A DNA stretch of 64,000 nucleotides. Origin: Liopterus haemorrhoidalis. Its lineage: Eukaryota > Arthropoda > Insecta > Coleoptera > Dytiscidae. Of the stretch, positions 41,801 to 52,439 are shown one piece after another. The notes under the pieces are model-generated. The model did not search any database. It worked only from the letters and a program-made list of their open reading frames with translations, and had not been told where the DNA came from. The position numbers and the translations under genes were made by a program. The stretch lies in assembly GCA_963971575.1 (NCBI GenBank), contig OZ020611.1:1178001-1242000 (forward strand), given 5' to 3'. Within the stretch, counting starts at the first letter, position 1. Each line of letters starts with the position of its first letter.

Positions 41801-42772
41801 AAAATTGACATAGAAATTGAAAAAATGTGCAAGGCTTGTGACACTTGTAATTTGGAACGTGCCCAACCCCAAACTTCAAGATTGCATCCCTGGACATGGA
41901 CAAAAGATCCATGGACTAGGTTACATTTAGACTTTTTGGGACCAATAAAAAATTTAAAATTTTTAATTGTTAAAGATTCACACTCAAAATGGATCGAATG
42001 TAAACAAATGAAAAACACAAATGCATTAGCGGTAATTAAATATTTAAGAGTTCTTTTTTCACAATTTGGATTTCCGAAACAAATAGTCACTGACAATGGC
42101 CCTCCTTTTTCATCTAAAGAATTTGCCAAATTTTTGAAAGAACATGGTGTTTTTCATACGTTTACACCCCCTTTTCATCCCAGTAGTAATGGCAGTGCAG
42201 AAAATGCTGTTAAAATTATAAAAAAATGTATTAAAAAAGCATTTTCGGATGGCCTAGAGGTAAATAAAGCTTTATGTAACTTTTTAATAGATTATAGGAA
42301 TAGTATACATTGTGTAACGGGAAAAAGTCCATCTGAAATAATATTTGGTAGACAATTAAATTCAAAATTTGATCTGTTAAGGCCAAATACGTCTGATATT
42401 GTATATAACTATCAAGAAAAACAAATTTTAAGCCATGGGGGGAAAAATAGAGAGTTAAAAGATGATGTTTTAGTAAGAGATTATAGAAATCCAGTAAAAT
42501 CATGGGCAAATGGAAAAATTGTAGAGAAAAAGGGCAGTAATACTTACAATGTACTAGTCGGTGATCAATTATGGCATAGACATAGTGATCAAATTATTAA
42601 TGCCGAACCAGAAATGAACGTTCAAAATGATGTGAAAATTACAGCCGATAATTTAGAATCCAATCAGCAACAGTTAGTAACGGCTCCCAGTACATCAAGT
42701 ATTACTCCTGAGACCAGTACAATAGCGGAAACCCCCAGGTATAATTTAAGGCCAAGAAATAGAAATGTGTAA
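38819..42772 (+). CDS. Gag-Pol polyprotein, intact
   Basis: 1317 residues from ATG 38819 (an in-frame GTG at 38795 is not a likely start). Domains in order: Gag capsid (~1-190); two CCHC knuckles, CACCGRRNHKVDSC (~209) and CNLCGKVGHLKYVC (~229); aspartic protease with DTGSG (~D317); reverse transcriptase with FLDD (Asp 609-610); RNase H with CDASPFGVGAA and a TDHKPL motif; integrase with an HHCC finger (MCKACDTC) and catalytic D1038 (LHLDF), D1092 (VTDNG) and E1128 (SAENA), spacing DD35E. Gag and Pol are in one frame, so no frameshift is needed. There is no envelope gene. All catalytic residues are present. Confidence 0.97.
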   Translation: MSIGKIKEFNLSEKNWTMYVARLNNYLKVNKVSEELKVSTLLCVVGEQTYELIANLCDPVKPETKTYEQLVKLVKDHVDPDPNFIVSRYKFRKRNQEESETVAEYAAALKKLAKNCEFKNNLNEHLRDQLLFGLRNELIKQKLFTMHDLTYSKALETACNMEAAEKDAHETMETSVSSMHYVRGNHQQRTDHPKGSGSRPSTSELDHPCACCGRRNHKVDSCFYRNSKCNLCGKVGHLKYVCKMKNNVSNKNQTKPYKNRKVSNKNYNNYRMEDEISDSSSVSSDGSMYNIKDINSTKGPIIIKIKVNSINLDMEVDTGSGVSVISAIVFNKFFRNLKLHSSNTTFKYYTGEEMSPLGYIKVPVNYGTFEKVLKLYVISKGGPPLIGREWLYKLNILGNNIKDLNSIVNKNEGNFSNNKSIITELKLKFPEVFKSGLGKFNKGTVSLHLKNNVRPVFCKVRPLPYALKDKVDKEIERLINENVLQQIEYNDWATPIVPVIKKDGSVRLCGDFKITVNPNLQVEKYPIPRIEDLFSRLQGGKIFTKLDLSQAYTQFELDQESKKIVSINTHKGIFQYNRLPFGVSSGPGICQRHLEQILNNIDGCCIFLDDILITGKNEIEHKRNLFAVLNKLQECGLRVHINKCNFFQNSVSYLGYTIDKNGLHTNKDRIKAILKVKRPTSATEVKSLLGLIGYYGKFIENMSAVLHPLYQLLKKHSKFVWTNECEGAFNVIKSKLVSSPILAHYDQNLPLTLACDASPFGVGAAISHIMPNGISKPVAYASRTLSKAEKNYSQIQKEALAIIFGVKKFNQYLYGRHFTLLTDHKPLISIFGNKKGIPQMAANRLQRWALILTGYNYDIKYIKSELNGNVDGLSRLPLPKTKKKKENFGHILHIEESLPITHKNIAAETKRDKLLGKIFLYILNGWPKGTEKLDDLKHFYSRRDELHIEHGCIMWGYRVIVPLKLRNFILKQLHTSHMGINKTKSMARSYIWWPKIDIEIEKMCKACDTCNLERAQPQTSRLHPWTWTKDPWTRLHLDFLGPIKNLKFLIVKDSHSKWIECKQMKNTNALAVIKYLRVLFSQFGFPKQIVTDNGPPFSSKEFAKFLKEHGVFHTFTPPFHPSSNGSAENAVKIIKKCIKKAFSDGLEVNKALCNFLIDYRNSIHCVTGKSPSEIIFGRQLNSKFDLLRPNTSDIVYNYQEKQILSHGGKNRELKDDVLVRDYRNPVKSWANGKIVEKKGSNTYNVLVGDQLWHRHSDQIINAEPEMNVQNDVKITADNLESNQQQLVTAPSTSSITPETSTIAETPRYNLRPRNRNV

Positions 42773-42881
42773 AAATTTAATGTAAACAAAATAAATAAAA
42801 AGGGTATTTTATGTTGGTTAGATTTGGTAATGTTAATCTTAATAATTATGTTTATTTTATATTTTTGTAATGTCAAAAAAT

Positions 42882-42893
42882 TAGGACAAGGAA
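42882..42893 (+). other. Polypurine tract
   Basis: AGGACAAGGAA immediately before the 3' LTR, the expected plus-strand primer position; one pyrimidine interrupts it. Confidence 0.6.
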
Positions 42894-42894
42894 T

Positions 42895-43012
42895 TGATAT
42901 GTATTGTGTTAAAACTTGTATGAAATATGTCTTGAGTGAATATTCAAAAAATACAGCCAGTCTTGTTTAAACCATGTACCTGTGTGTTTCATTTTAAACC
43001 CACAACATTACA
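42895..43012 (+). repeat. 3' LTR
   Basis: 118 bp, base-for-base identical to the 5' LTR on inspection. Confidence 0.95.
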
Positions 43013-43433
43013 TTCGTTCCTGGGTTATTGGCCACCCAGATGAAAAACAATATCGCCGACCATATTTATTAAAAACTAGTGGACCCGTTGCAAACTGTGT
43101 TGGTAAACAAATCATTACCTTAATGTGGAACTTGCTCGATACCTCAGACTTCTTTCTCTAGCCATACGCCTAACTTCATCCAATTCAAATTGAATCAACT
43201 CTTCGCCCATTATTAAAAACTGGACAAATAATGAGTATTATTCCGAATTATTTATTCATTATCTTTTGAAGATGGGAAAACGATTATAATATATAATATA
43301 AATAATTAATATTATAACATGGCTAATGACACGGTAATATAAATTTTAAATGCAATATTTATCTTCTAAAAACATACAAAAATCAGTTACAAAGGATGTT
43401 TTATTAATTACGTATTTTGCGTTATTTCAGTCG
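43013..43433. other. Region with a weak minus-strand exon-like frame
   Basis: Minus strand 43211-43117 reads MGEELIQFELDEVRRMARER and ends at AAG|GTAATG. It lies next to words of element Z (GATGGGAAAACGATTATAA at ~43270), so it could belong to the autonomous parent of Z. Too short to assign. Confidence 0.25.
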
Positions 43434-43550
43434 CACATAGCATACGCTCTTTAAGCATGGGGACACTCTGCCTCTGCTGAAAGAGTTTTTAGACTACAGA
43501 GGCGTGCAATAAGAGTGATGGGGAATGCATCTTACAATCAATGCATCGAC
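43434..43550 (+). pseudogene. Non-LTR reverse transcriptase fragment
   Basis: Translation gives WGHSASAERVFRLQRRAIRV then MGNASYNQC, the typical W-G-x-S...R-x-F-x-L-Q-x-R-A-I-R motif after the RT domain. It is truncated by FB2 at 43551. Confidence 0.75.
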
Positions 43551-44089
43551 GATTAAAAAGAAATTGTATTTTAAGAGTTATATAAAGTAAAATTTGGTGC
43601 TCTTTTGACTATTTATTCCCCGCACTCATTAAATTCTGAACCAATAGAAAATATTTATGAACACGTGCATTCGAAGATAATATTCTAATAAAATTTTACG
43701 ATCAGCGAGAATCTCAAAGCAGTAAACATTATGAAGATTATGTATTTGAAAATTTAGTCACATTAGAGACATGATAGGTATTAACAATTTTTAATTTTTA
43801 TTATGTTTATCTAGCAAATTTTGCCCGTTTTATATAAACGAGATACATAAAATACCTATGTACAAAAAAATACTATCATACATATAAAAAAAAAAAAAAC
43901 TAGGAAATAGTCGAACAAAAAATAACTGATTTCTCATAGTTGACTCACATTAATTAAATTTAGTTACAAAATATTTACTTCTAAAATTAAATACATTTTT
44001 TATTTATTTATTCAAAAGAACCCTTAAATTTACTTAAGCCAACCCTTAAAATACATTTTTTATTTATATAGTATTTTTTTTTTATTATT

Positions 44090-44136
44090 AGGGTTTTGTA
44101 GGTATGACCAAAAAACCCTTATACCGTCATTTTGTC

Positions 44137-44190
<54 letters not shown>

Positions 44191-45167
44191 TCGGTAAAAA
44201 TTGTAGCCAAACGGCTAAACCTAGAGAGTTGAAATTTGGCATGCTTATACAACTCATTGATCCGCACATAGGAAAAATACTAAAACATCTAAAAAACATA
44301 TCCCTCTAAAAATATAACCAAATATGTGCTCATCGAAAAAAAAAAAATATATTTTTAAATTCTGAGTAGGGTATCAAATGAAAGCCCTTAGTACGTGGAT
44401 TAACGATCAAAATTTTATTTTTTCAAAATAAATTATTTTGATGCGATTTTTGCCAAAATTGTGCAAAACAAAATGTGTCCCACACCCTGTAGCCCAGATG
44501 GTTTAAACTAAAAATCTGAAAAAATTCTAAGTAATGTACATTGGTGTGAACCGGAATAGTACAACAGGAATTTTTGATCAGATTATGTTTTCGGAAAATA
44601 ACGCATTTTTTGTGTTTTTAACTAAAATATGTTAACTATTTAATACGTTGTGTAACATACCAGATCAGTAGCTCTCGTCGCGTGGTTGGATTTGTCGTAC
44701 GCTTAACAATATAACTTAACTTGCAAACTACGGTTCGAATCCTGATTTTATTTTTTGTTTTTTTTTTGCATTTTTATTTTGTTTAAGTTATTTTGTTAAA
44801 ATTCTAGTTATATTTGCTAAATGTTGCATTTAATTTTTAAAAGCGTAAATTTAACAACCAGTTGAAAGTGTTGAAATTATAATTTAATTCTATGTTTGAC
44901 GAAATCAAAGGGCGGGACTTATGATGTAAGCAACCAATGGAAGCCATAGGTGCCATTTTCAAAATCTTAATGAACTTTGCTATATGAAAAAAAATACTGC
45001 ATATATTTAGAAACTTAAATAATGGTATTAGGCTTTAGGTTTCGAATTAAAATTCATAAAAAAAATATTTTGAGATAAAATTTGTTTTGGCATCCCAAAT
45101 AATCATCGTTCAGTTACTAAATACCTGCCAAACCCAGAAATGTGTGAAAATTCACACTTCACATCAA
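44090..45167 (+). mobile_element. HINE-A copy 8, complete
   Basis: AGGGTTTTGTAGGTATGACC at the start, (GTCT)n 44137-44190, tRNA-like module 44666-44745, hairpin GTGTGAAAATTCACAC and CATCAA end, between T-rich flanks inside FB2. Confidence 0.92.
44666..44745 (+). ncRNA. tRNA-like module inside HINE-A copy 8
   Basis: AGCTCTCGTCGCGTGGTTGG (A box region) and GGTTCGAATCC (44732-44742), a perfect B box. Close to the module of copy 4, so the two elements share a sublineage. Confidence 0.7.
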
Positions 45168-45174
45168 TTTTTAA

Positions 45175-45205
<31 letters not shown>

Positions 45206-45612
45206 GTCAAAAAAGCACTAAATTTTACTTAATCTAACCCTTAAAATACAATTTTTTAATTTATTCTAATTCCCACCAAAATGTACTTAATTAAGAAGAT
45301 TAAGTATTATAATAAATATTTTTTTTCAAAAGAACACGCATTTCATTTATGTCAACTTGTTAAATAATTATTTTTTATTTTAAACAAAAGAAGACTCTAG
45401 CTCTTATAGTTATGGCCCCAGTTGTCAAAAGCCTAAATTGTGAACGGCCCGAATTGTCCATCGCCCCAGTTGTTAATGGCCCCAGTTGTGCAAAGCGCCA
45501 ATTGTGAACGGCCCTAATTGTCCATCGCCCCAGTTGTTAATGGCCCCAGTTGTGAAAAGCCCCAACTGTGTACGGCCCGAATTGTCTTACGGCCCCAGTT
45601 GTCTGGTTACAA

Positions 45613-45899
45613 CTTTCTCAATATCGCGTATCCCTACTTACAATTATTAAATACATATAAAACCCTTAAATATATTAAAATTTACACTTCGCATGAATAT
45701 TTTTAGTGGCATTATTTTTGGGTGGTCATTTTGATATTTTCAAATTCTGTTCACCGTAACATGCAACAAAGGAGTACAAAGAAATATATTCCAAGAATAA
45801 TTCTTCCAACCCCTTTATGATCATTAATGCGACTTCCCAAAATAGCAATTTTTATAAATTTACGGAAGACAAATTCTTTTTATTTTAAGAATCCTTAAA
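45613..45899. other. Upstream DNA of the bHLH gene
   Basis: AT-rich; the 3'-end words of a HINE relative (AAACCCTTAAATATATT) appear at ~45660. No gene. Confidence 0.35.
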
Positions 45900-46187
45900 A
45901 CAGAGTTGTTACATAATTTCAAAATGGCAGAGGATAACAATGATAAATCTCATTTAAATCAGTGTGGTAGAGAGAGGCTCCGCCCTCCACAGATGTGGCC
46001 ACGGATGCTGGTATCGACTGGAGCGGGCATTGGCGCCGGGACGCCGGTGGGCGGCGTCTCCGGGCGTCGGTCCAGCGCCGGAGCCTGTGCTCTCTCCTGT
46101 CAGTCAACTGCGACAAGTGTCTGAAGATAACATCTGATACAGTGATAAATACACTTGGACTACCTGTTTGATAATTCAAAATTTAAG
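45900..46187 (+). other. Probable 5' untranslated exon of the bHLH gene
   Basis: A GC-rich block (45965-46110) is followed by an arthropod initiator-like TCAGTC (46100-46105) and ends in the strong donor AAG|GTAAGT (46187/46188). A 67-codon frame starting at 45924 (MAEDNNDKSHLNQCGRERLR) stops at 46124 before the donor, so it would be an upstream ORF rather than coding start. Transcription could begin either before it or at the initiator. Joining to the acceptor at 49206 is inferred. Confidence 0.5.
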
Positions 46188-47001
46188 GTAAGTGATTTTT
46201 TTTTGTAATACCGTCTGTATAATAAGACGTCCTTGTTGATTTTTTGTTGATTGGCGAGCTATAAGAGTTATTTATTTATTTATTTATTTATGTAATAGAG
46301 TTGTACACAGGACGAACCTAAAAGCTACAACTTCGATTGTTATATAGTACAATATAGTAATTTATAGATGATAACTAGATGATAAATATAAAATAAAATA
46401 TTTAGCGCCACTTAAACTGAATTTGTCAGCAGCCATTCTTATGATAGCATTCGTGCTGACTGTTCAAAATGTGCCAAAACGTCTGCTTCAGTGTTGATAA
46501 TGATTTTGAACCCGACTACAATTAAATGCCGTATTATTAGCTCAGAGTTTTAATTCCAGTCTTCGAAAAAGCGACGCAACGGGAACTTCTCTGGCAGGGT
46601 ACCGTTCACAGTACATATTTACTGCAGCAGAAAAATCTTTTGACTCAAAATGTACACTTCAAACATTTTTTTGTCATGGTTAAAAGATTATTTTTTTCTT
46701 GTCGAAATACCCAACAATATATTGACAAAAATACCTAACAATATTCTTTCTTTACTACATACCTACCATACCTTTCAATATTTGAAAATTCAGACTTCAC
46801 ATCAAATTTTGTACTGCAACATATTTGATTTTTCATGGTTATAAATCGAAGAATATTACTGAAAATTTAATGTAAAAGCCCCCCCGAGAGGCAGACATAC
46901 AATATTGATACTCAATAAGCGTTAAATCAATGCACCCTTCACTCCAAAGTACGCGACACCATCATAAACAAACAGTCTACACTAGTGTATAAATTCCTTT
47001 T
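46188..47001. other. Intron of the bHLH gene, proximal part
   Basis: AT-rich with a (TTTA)n patch at 46271-46291 and HINE-end-like words at ~46785. No gene. Confidence 0.4.
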
Positions 47002-47618
47002 TAGACTTTGCAAGTATGACCAAAAAACCCTTAAGCCGCATTCAGAGCTGTTTAAATTAAGAGGTTGTAGACTGTGCTTTGTTAGCTGTAACTTATGTTT
47101 CTATGCATTCTTTTTAACGTTCCATGTACCGTTCACATCTGTTATACATTAGTACGTTACGAATAGCCCTCCATCTGGGAATTTTGAAACCAACTATTTA
47201 GCTTCGTAAAATATTTTATTTATGTATTATCGTTCTCATAATTCTGTTGTCTTAGATTTTAACTACCTAATTACCTAAATTGATCATATTTACTGTCCGT
47301 CTTTGTAATTTTGAGCAAGACTTGTTAATGATGACATTATGTTAGGTTATGTAAAGGCATTCGATAACTACGGTGTCACTGATAGAATGCGATAGCCAAT
47401 GTGTTTATATGTCTGTCTGATGAAAACATGTCACTAGCTATAAGTTTAGAAAATTATGCACAATCCACAACAAATAGCGTATTAAATTTGGAGGTCTGAA
47501 CGGTTTCACGTCTTGCCATATGACAAACTTCCTGGGGACAGTGAATAGTCTATAAGCTACAGTGCATAAGCTATTGATTTAAGAGCTCTGAATGCGGCTT
47601 CACACCGTCATTTTGTCA

Positions 47619-47653
<35 letters not shown>

Positions 47654-48008
47654 GCCTGTCTGTCTGCCTGTCTATCTGTCTATTCGGTAAAAATTGTAGC
47701 CAAACGGCTAAACCTAGAGAGTTTAAATTTAGCATGCTTATACAAATCTTTGACCCGCACATAAGAAAAATACTAAAATATCTAAAAAACATACCCCCCT
47801 AAAAATATAAACATATATGTGCTCATCGAAAAAAAAATAGTTTTTTAAAATTTTAAGTAGGGTATCAAATGAAAGCCCTTAAGTACGTGGATTAACGATC
47901 AAAATTTTATTTTTGCAAAATAAATTATTTTGACGTGACTTTGCCAAAATTATGCAGAAAAAAATTGTCCCACACCCTGTAGTCCAAATGGTTTAGACTA
48001 AAAATCTG
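47002..48008 (+). mobile_element. HINE-A copy 9, 5' half, interrupted
   Basis: AAGTATGACCAAAAAACCC at the start, (GTCT)n with GCCT variants at 47620-47684, and the block through to TTTAGACTAAAAATCTGA. The 3' half and tRNA module are missing. A MITE splits it at 47033. Confidence 0.85.
47033..47600. mobile_element. MITE ending AAGCCGCATTCAGAGCT
   Basis: Left AAGCCGCATTCAGAGCTGTT and right inverse (AGCTCTGAATGCGGCTT). Inserted in HINE-A copy 9. A second, right-truncated copy is at 53466-54015 and a fragment at 35618. Confidence 0.85.
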
Positions 48009-48084
48009 ATATTGCCGCCCGAATTTTCACTTTTGTTTTTATTATATGTAAGTTTTTAATCGTACTTTTATTTTCGTATCTTTA

Positions 48085-49150
48085 TAAGTTTGTAACGTTG
48101 ATATCACCGTTATTAAAAAAATTTCATTATAAACACACAGACACTTGCTAATTACATAGTTAGCTTATTTATTCATGAACTTTTTAAGATGGGAAAACGA
48201 TTCATTTTTATTCAGTACATTACATTTATATTGTTAAAACTAAAAATAATTTGAGACGTTAATTTATGCCTACGAAACTCTAGACATTTATGTATATAAT
48301 TATATTCGTAGATTCTTAGAGAACAAATCTGCAAAATATTTTACATATCGGTCAAAGGATATAAGAGTGTCTAAAATTTCATTTTTATGCCTACGAAATC
48401 CTAGATGTTTCTATATTTAATTATATTTGTAGATTCTTAGAAAATAAATCTGCAAAATATGGTTCATAACGGTTAAAGGATCTAGGCGTGTTTAGAGTTT
48501 CTCTTTTATACCTAATAAACTCTAAACATTTCTATATATAGTTATATTCGCAGTTTCTTAGAGAATATATCTGCAAAATATTTTTCATATCGATCATAGG
48601 ATATAGGAGTGTCTGGAGTTTCTTGTTTATGCCTACGAAACCCTAGATATTTCTGTAAATAATTATATTTGTAGATTCTTAGAAAACAAATCTGCAAAAT
48701 ATTGTTCATATCACTCAAAGAATGTAGGAGTGTCTAGAGTTTCTTGTTTATGCCTACGAAATCCTAGACATTTCTATACGTTATTTTGTCCGCAGATTCT
48801 TAGGAAATAAATCTGCAAAATATATTTCATATCGATCATAGGATATAGGAGTGTCTAGAGTTTCTTGTTTATGCCTACGAAACCCTAGACATTTCTATTT
48901 GTTATTTAATTCGTAGTTTCTTAGAGAATGAACCTGCAAAATATTGTTCATATCGGTCAAATCATATAGTAGTATCTATAGTTTCTTGTTTATGCCTACG
49001 AAATCCTACACAATTCTATATGTAATTATATTCGTAGATTCTTAGAGAATAAATCTGCAAAATACCTGTCACTCAAGAGTCTCCAGTTAGCCCATCACGA
49101 GAACCTTAGGAAAAATGACGTCACAGTGTTACCCAGATCACAAACATACT
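48085..49150 (-). repeat. Satellite-bearing element Z, copy 2 (about seven 120-bp units)
   Basis: Inverted relative to copy 1 at 3497-4315. Each unit has GCCTACGAAACCCTAGACAT and TTCTTAGAGAATAAATCTGC. The flanks (ACACTTGCTAATTACATAGT at one side, GAACCTTAGGAAAAATGACG at the other) match the arms of copy 1. It lies in the intron just before the bHLH coding exon. Confidence 0.85.
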
Positions 49151-49206
49151 CTAGTTATTTATATATGCACGATTATCGTAAATAAACATCGTTTTATATA
49201 TTTCAG

Positions 49207-49581
49207 ATATTCAACTACTCCTCCATCTTCGGATGTGAGATGAGCTTACCCCAACTATCTCCCCCGTGTCCCCTGAGCGAGGACAGTCAGGAGATGCTAC
49301 ACATCACCACCTCCACCGCTGGAGGCCGGCGTCGCGACCGCCAGGACACCACCGCCTCCCTGTCCAGGGAGGAGAGACGTCGTCGGCGGCGCGCCACACA
49401 GAAATACCGCACAGCACACGCCACCAGGGAGCGGATACGGGTGGAGGCCTTCAATGTCGCCTTCGCGGAGCTCAGGAAACTACTCCCTACACTGCCACCA
49501 GATAAAAAACTCTCCAAGATTGAGATATTGAGATTGGCCATTTGTTATATTGCTTATCTAAACCATGTGTTAGATGTGTGA
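49207..49581 (+). CDS. HLH4C: bHLH transcription factor, NHLH/HLH4C type
   Basis: The acceptor TATATATTTCAG ends at 49206; the coding sequence starts at ATG 49240 ([10 protein letters not shown]) and ends at TGA 49579-49581, 113 residues. The bHLH fills the C-terminal half: basic region [16 protein letters not shown], helix 1 [12 protein letters not shown], loop PDKKLSK, helix 2 [20 protein letters not shown], which ends the protein. Ending right after helix 2 with this wording is diagnostic of vertebrate NHLH1/NHLH2 and Drosophila HLH4C, neuronal-lineage E-box regulators. The N-terminus is Ser/Thr/Pro-rich. GC-rich, intact, single coding exon. Confidence 0.95.
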   Translation: MFNYSSIFGCEMSLPQLSPPCPLSEDSQEMLHITTSTAGGRRRDRQDTTASLSREERRRRRRATQKYRTAHATRERIRVEAFNVAFAELRKLLPTLPPDKKLSKIEILRLAICYIAYLNHVLDV

Positions 49582-49900
49582 TTGAATTATGTGATCTTAA
49601 ATTTGAATCCGTCAATACAGAAATTAAAAATTATTTCAAAAACCTGAGGTATTAGGATCGTGCAAAATTATATTGAATGGATGATGTCGAGAGTTGCCGA
49701 AAAAGCAAATCATTTTTGGCTATTAGCATCATGAAAGCCAATATATTTCATTTGTGTTTAATAGTTGCGGCGCTAGCTCTTAAAATCTGGGGGGGGGGGA
49801 GTATTTGAAGAGGGCACCATTTTATATCGTTATTAATACTCATGAAAAAAAAAACAGATGATATTCTCACTTTTAAAAAACAAGTGATAACAAAAAAAAA
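49582..49900. other. 3' region of the bHLH gene
   Basis: AT-rich 3' untranslated sequence; no perfect AATAAA close to the stop. A hAT-like GGCGCTAGCTCTTAAAAT plus a G9 run occur at ~49770-49799. Confidence 0.35.
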
Positions 49901-50693
49901 TTAAGCTGTGGCCACCACAGGACCAACCGCCATCATAAAGTACTTGTATAAAATACATTCTAACAGCAGAGTAGAAATAACTTGGCCTATATTTTTTATT
50001 TATTTTTTTTTTATTTTTGGACTTAGCTACTAAGGCCATTATCCTGGAGATGCATTTATTTTTGAAAAATCCATGCCATAACAGGGGTTCGAACCCGAGC
50101 CCTCATGATCTAGAAGCCAGTGCATCGCTACACTAACCACTATGCCATGGTGACCGGCAAAACTTGGCCTAATATTTTCTAACAGAGATATTATTTATCA
50201 TGACCATGGAAACGTTACATATAAGTATGAAAAAATTCGAAAAATTTTTCAAAATTTTTTCGTTTTATCAAAAAATGTCTCAAATAAAAATTGTTAGCTA
50301 TTGCTTTTATAACAACTTTTATTAAATAAATTTTTTCGAAATATTTTTCTCTTCGATCGACATGAGTAAACTCCCATTTTTAGACAGCCGATTTTTACCA
50401 AAAGTTGATCAACTTGTACCATTGATGGCAGAAGCTTAAATATGCAGTTTCATACAAATCCTTTCAGCCGAATTTGCTCTGTACGTGTACACAGACAGAC
50501 AGACGGACGGACAGAAGGACAGACGGACAGACAGACGGACAGACAGACGGACGGACAGACAGACCGACAGACATCATGCTAAAAATAGTCAAAACGTTAT
50601 GTAGGGACCTCAATTCGTGGAGATCCATCGAAATCTCGAAACGTCAAAATTGGTATGATCACAATACCTCCCTTATATATGTTGGCGGTCGGT
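49901..50693 (-). mobile_element. Helentron-type family Y, copy 3
   Basis: On the minus strand it starts ACCGACCGCCAACATATATA, has a (GTCY)n tract (50494-50572) and ends with the CTGTGGTGGCCACAG hairpin. It is interrupted by a SINE at 49994-50160. Confidence 0.75.
49994..50160 (-). mobile_element. tRNA-derived SINE (second subfamily)
   Basis: Minus strand: GCCGGTCACCATGGCATAGT with A box TGGCATAGTGG and B box GGGTTCGAACCCC; tail GGCCTTAGTAGCTAAGTCC plus A-rich end. AACTTGGCCTA flanks both sides, and the empty site is readable in the other Y copies (TAGGCCAAGTT). Confidence 0.9.
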
Positions 50694-51318
50694 AAAAAAC
50701 TGCCATATTGCTCAAAAACGAAATCGAATCAAAATTCTCCTCGTACGTTTCCGGTTTAGATCAATGTACATTTTTAAAATTTTTTTCGGGTTTTTAGTTT
50801 AACCCTTTCGCGTAAAGGGGTGCGGGAGAGTAATTTGTTTATATACATTTTTGGAAAAAATCATATATATTAAAAAACTACCTTTCGTTCCTTAATCTAC
50901 GTCTTCAGAACTTTCTTTTGATGCCACATAATAAATTTTTAAAAATAATAATATATTTAACCACACAAAAAATCGATTATTTTCGAAAAATTAATCTGAT
51001 CAAAAATTCCTGTTGAACTATTCCGGTTTTCATCAATGTGCATTATTGAGTTTTTTTTTCAGATTTTTTGATCAACCCCTCTAGGAGGGTGGGGGACAAA
51101 AGTTTTTTGACATATTTTAGCTAAAATAAATAATAATTACCACCACACAATTTACAAAAATAATTTATTTTTTAATTAAATAAAGACTATTCCAAACGCT
51201 CAAGCGGAACTAACCGGAATTTTCATTTTTGTAAGTTGTAATGAATTCTCCTTTTCAGGTTTGAAGAGGGCTCTTGTTAAACAAAATTATCAAAAGCCTC
51301 ACTTACTAGTTACTATAA

Positions 51319-52439
51319 TAGGGGATACGCATAAAATGTATATTTCCTTAAAACTAAATTTTTTTGATATTTAAATGTTAGTTATGTCACCTAACACAAC
51401 AAAAATCACATTTTAATTAATATTATAGCCAAATTTTTTAATTAAAATATTGTAAATTTGAAATAAGCCGACCACGCCGCGAAGGTTGCCGAGTAGAAAC
51501 GATTGAGACTGTAAGGGTTTGACGTCACAGATACAGAGAAAACATAATGTTTACGTGTTTATATTGTATTGTTTGAGAGTTTTGTATTTGTTTTTAAACA
51601 ATTTTTCACGCATTTATTATTAAAATAATTTATAAAATATATGTACTCACATTAAAATGGTCTTCACAAACATAAAGTTTACTTTTTTCTGAAATATCGG
51701 TTTTATTTCGCCTCATAGCTTTTCTGTTGTTTTTCGTCATCAGGTAATGATATAAATTATTTTTTTGGATTTCCAATTGAACTATTTGTGCACATTGGTA
51801 CTAAACAATATTTTCGACTATGTTTAGAAGTACTGGGGCCTGGATCTTCCATATTTTATATATTTTAATATAAAATTTAATTCGGTAAACATGTATAAAT
51901 TGTTTTTATAGAATTAAACTTTATTTTAATTAAAATCACTCTAACTTTACATAACCTATAAAAGTTATACAAACAAATAAGTTCACAACAGACTATGTAC
52001 GGGTGTTAGGACAGAATTACACTGGCCAAAATTACACGGGACAAAATTACACAGAAGAAATTTTTCGTATGTGTAAATTAAAGTAAATTAAATGTGTAAT
52101 TTTGTCTTAGTGTAATTTTCGTATGTGTAATTTCGTCCTTGTGTAATTTCTTCCCTGTGTAATTCTGTCTATGTGTAATTTCTTCTGTGTAATTTTGTCC
52201 CGTGTAATTTTGTCCAGTGAAATTTCGTCATGTAACCCTATGTAGGCTGGGTAGACTAGTAGTGTCATGTGTCAGTTAGAAGGGTATGACGTCACACGTC
52301 GTTTTCGCGCGCTACGCACATTTATGATTTTTTTAAGCCTTCAAATTTAAAAAAAAATAAATTAAAAACTGTTTTTTATGTTTATATGCAACAAGAGGAA
52401 TATAATAAAAAAATTTAAAAAAATCATGCCTATCCCCTA
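51319..52439 (+). mobile_element. TAGGGGATA inverted-repeat element, copy 2
   Basis: Ends TAGGGGATACGCATAA and inverse of TAGGGGATAGGCATGA. It shares the leader of copy 1 (7549-8481) up to CGCATTTATTATTAAAAT, but the small gene is lost and replaced by other sequence. A periodic-word block is nested at 52005-52240. Confidence 0.8.
52005..52240. repeat. Periodic-word foldback (GTGTAATTTTGTCC)
   Basis: Words ACACGGGACAAAATTACAC on the left and GTGTAATTTTGTCCCGTGT on the right form an inverted repeat whose arms are built of ~14-bp near-repeats. No coding potential. Confidence 0.75.

Larger units (their letters stand above)
38561..43012 (+). mobile_element. Complete Ty3/Gypsy LTR retrotransposon
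   Basis: 4452 bp bounded by identical 118-bp LTRs, with PBS, single Gag-Pol frame and polypurine tract all in place. Identical LTRs and an intact frame indicate a very recent insertion and possible present activity. I could not find an exact 4-6 bp target duplication (left flank AATTTCC, right flank TTCGTTCC). Confidence 0.95.
43551..45612. mobile_element. Foldback element FB2
   Basis: Starts with GATTAAAAAGAAATTGTATT as in FB1 (36003) and ends in the same periodic words (CCCCAGTTGTTAATGG, three rounds, 45415-45610). HINE-A copy 8 interrupts its centre. Confidence 0.75.

Noticed and set aside
39249..42876. Minus-strand and alternative plus-strand frames within the Gypsy element
   Set aside because: Shadows of the single intact Gag-Pol frame.
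45919..46179. Minus-strand 86-codon frame rich in Arg
   Set aside because: It lies antisense to the GC-rich untranslated exon of the bHLH gene; its composition is explained by GC content and it has no splice context.
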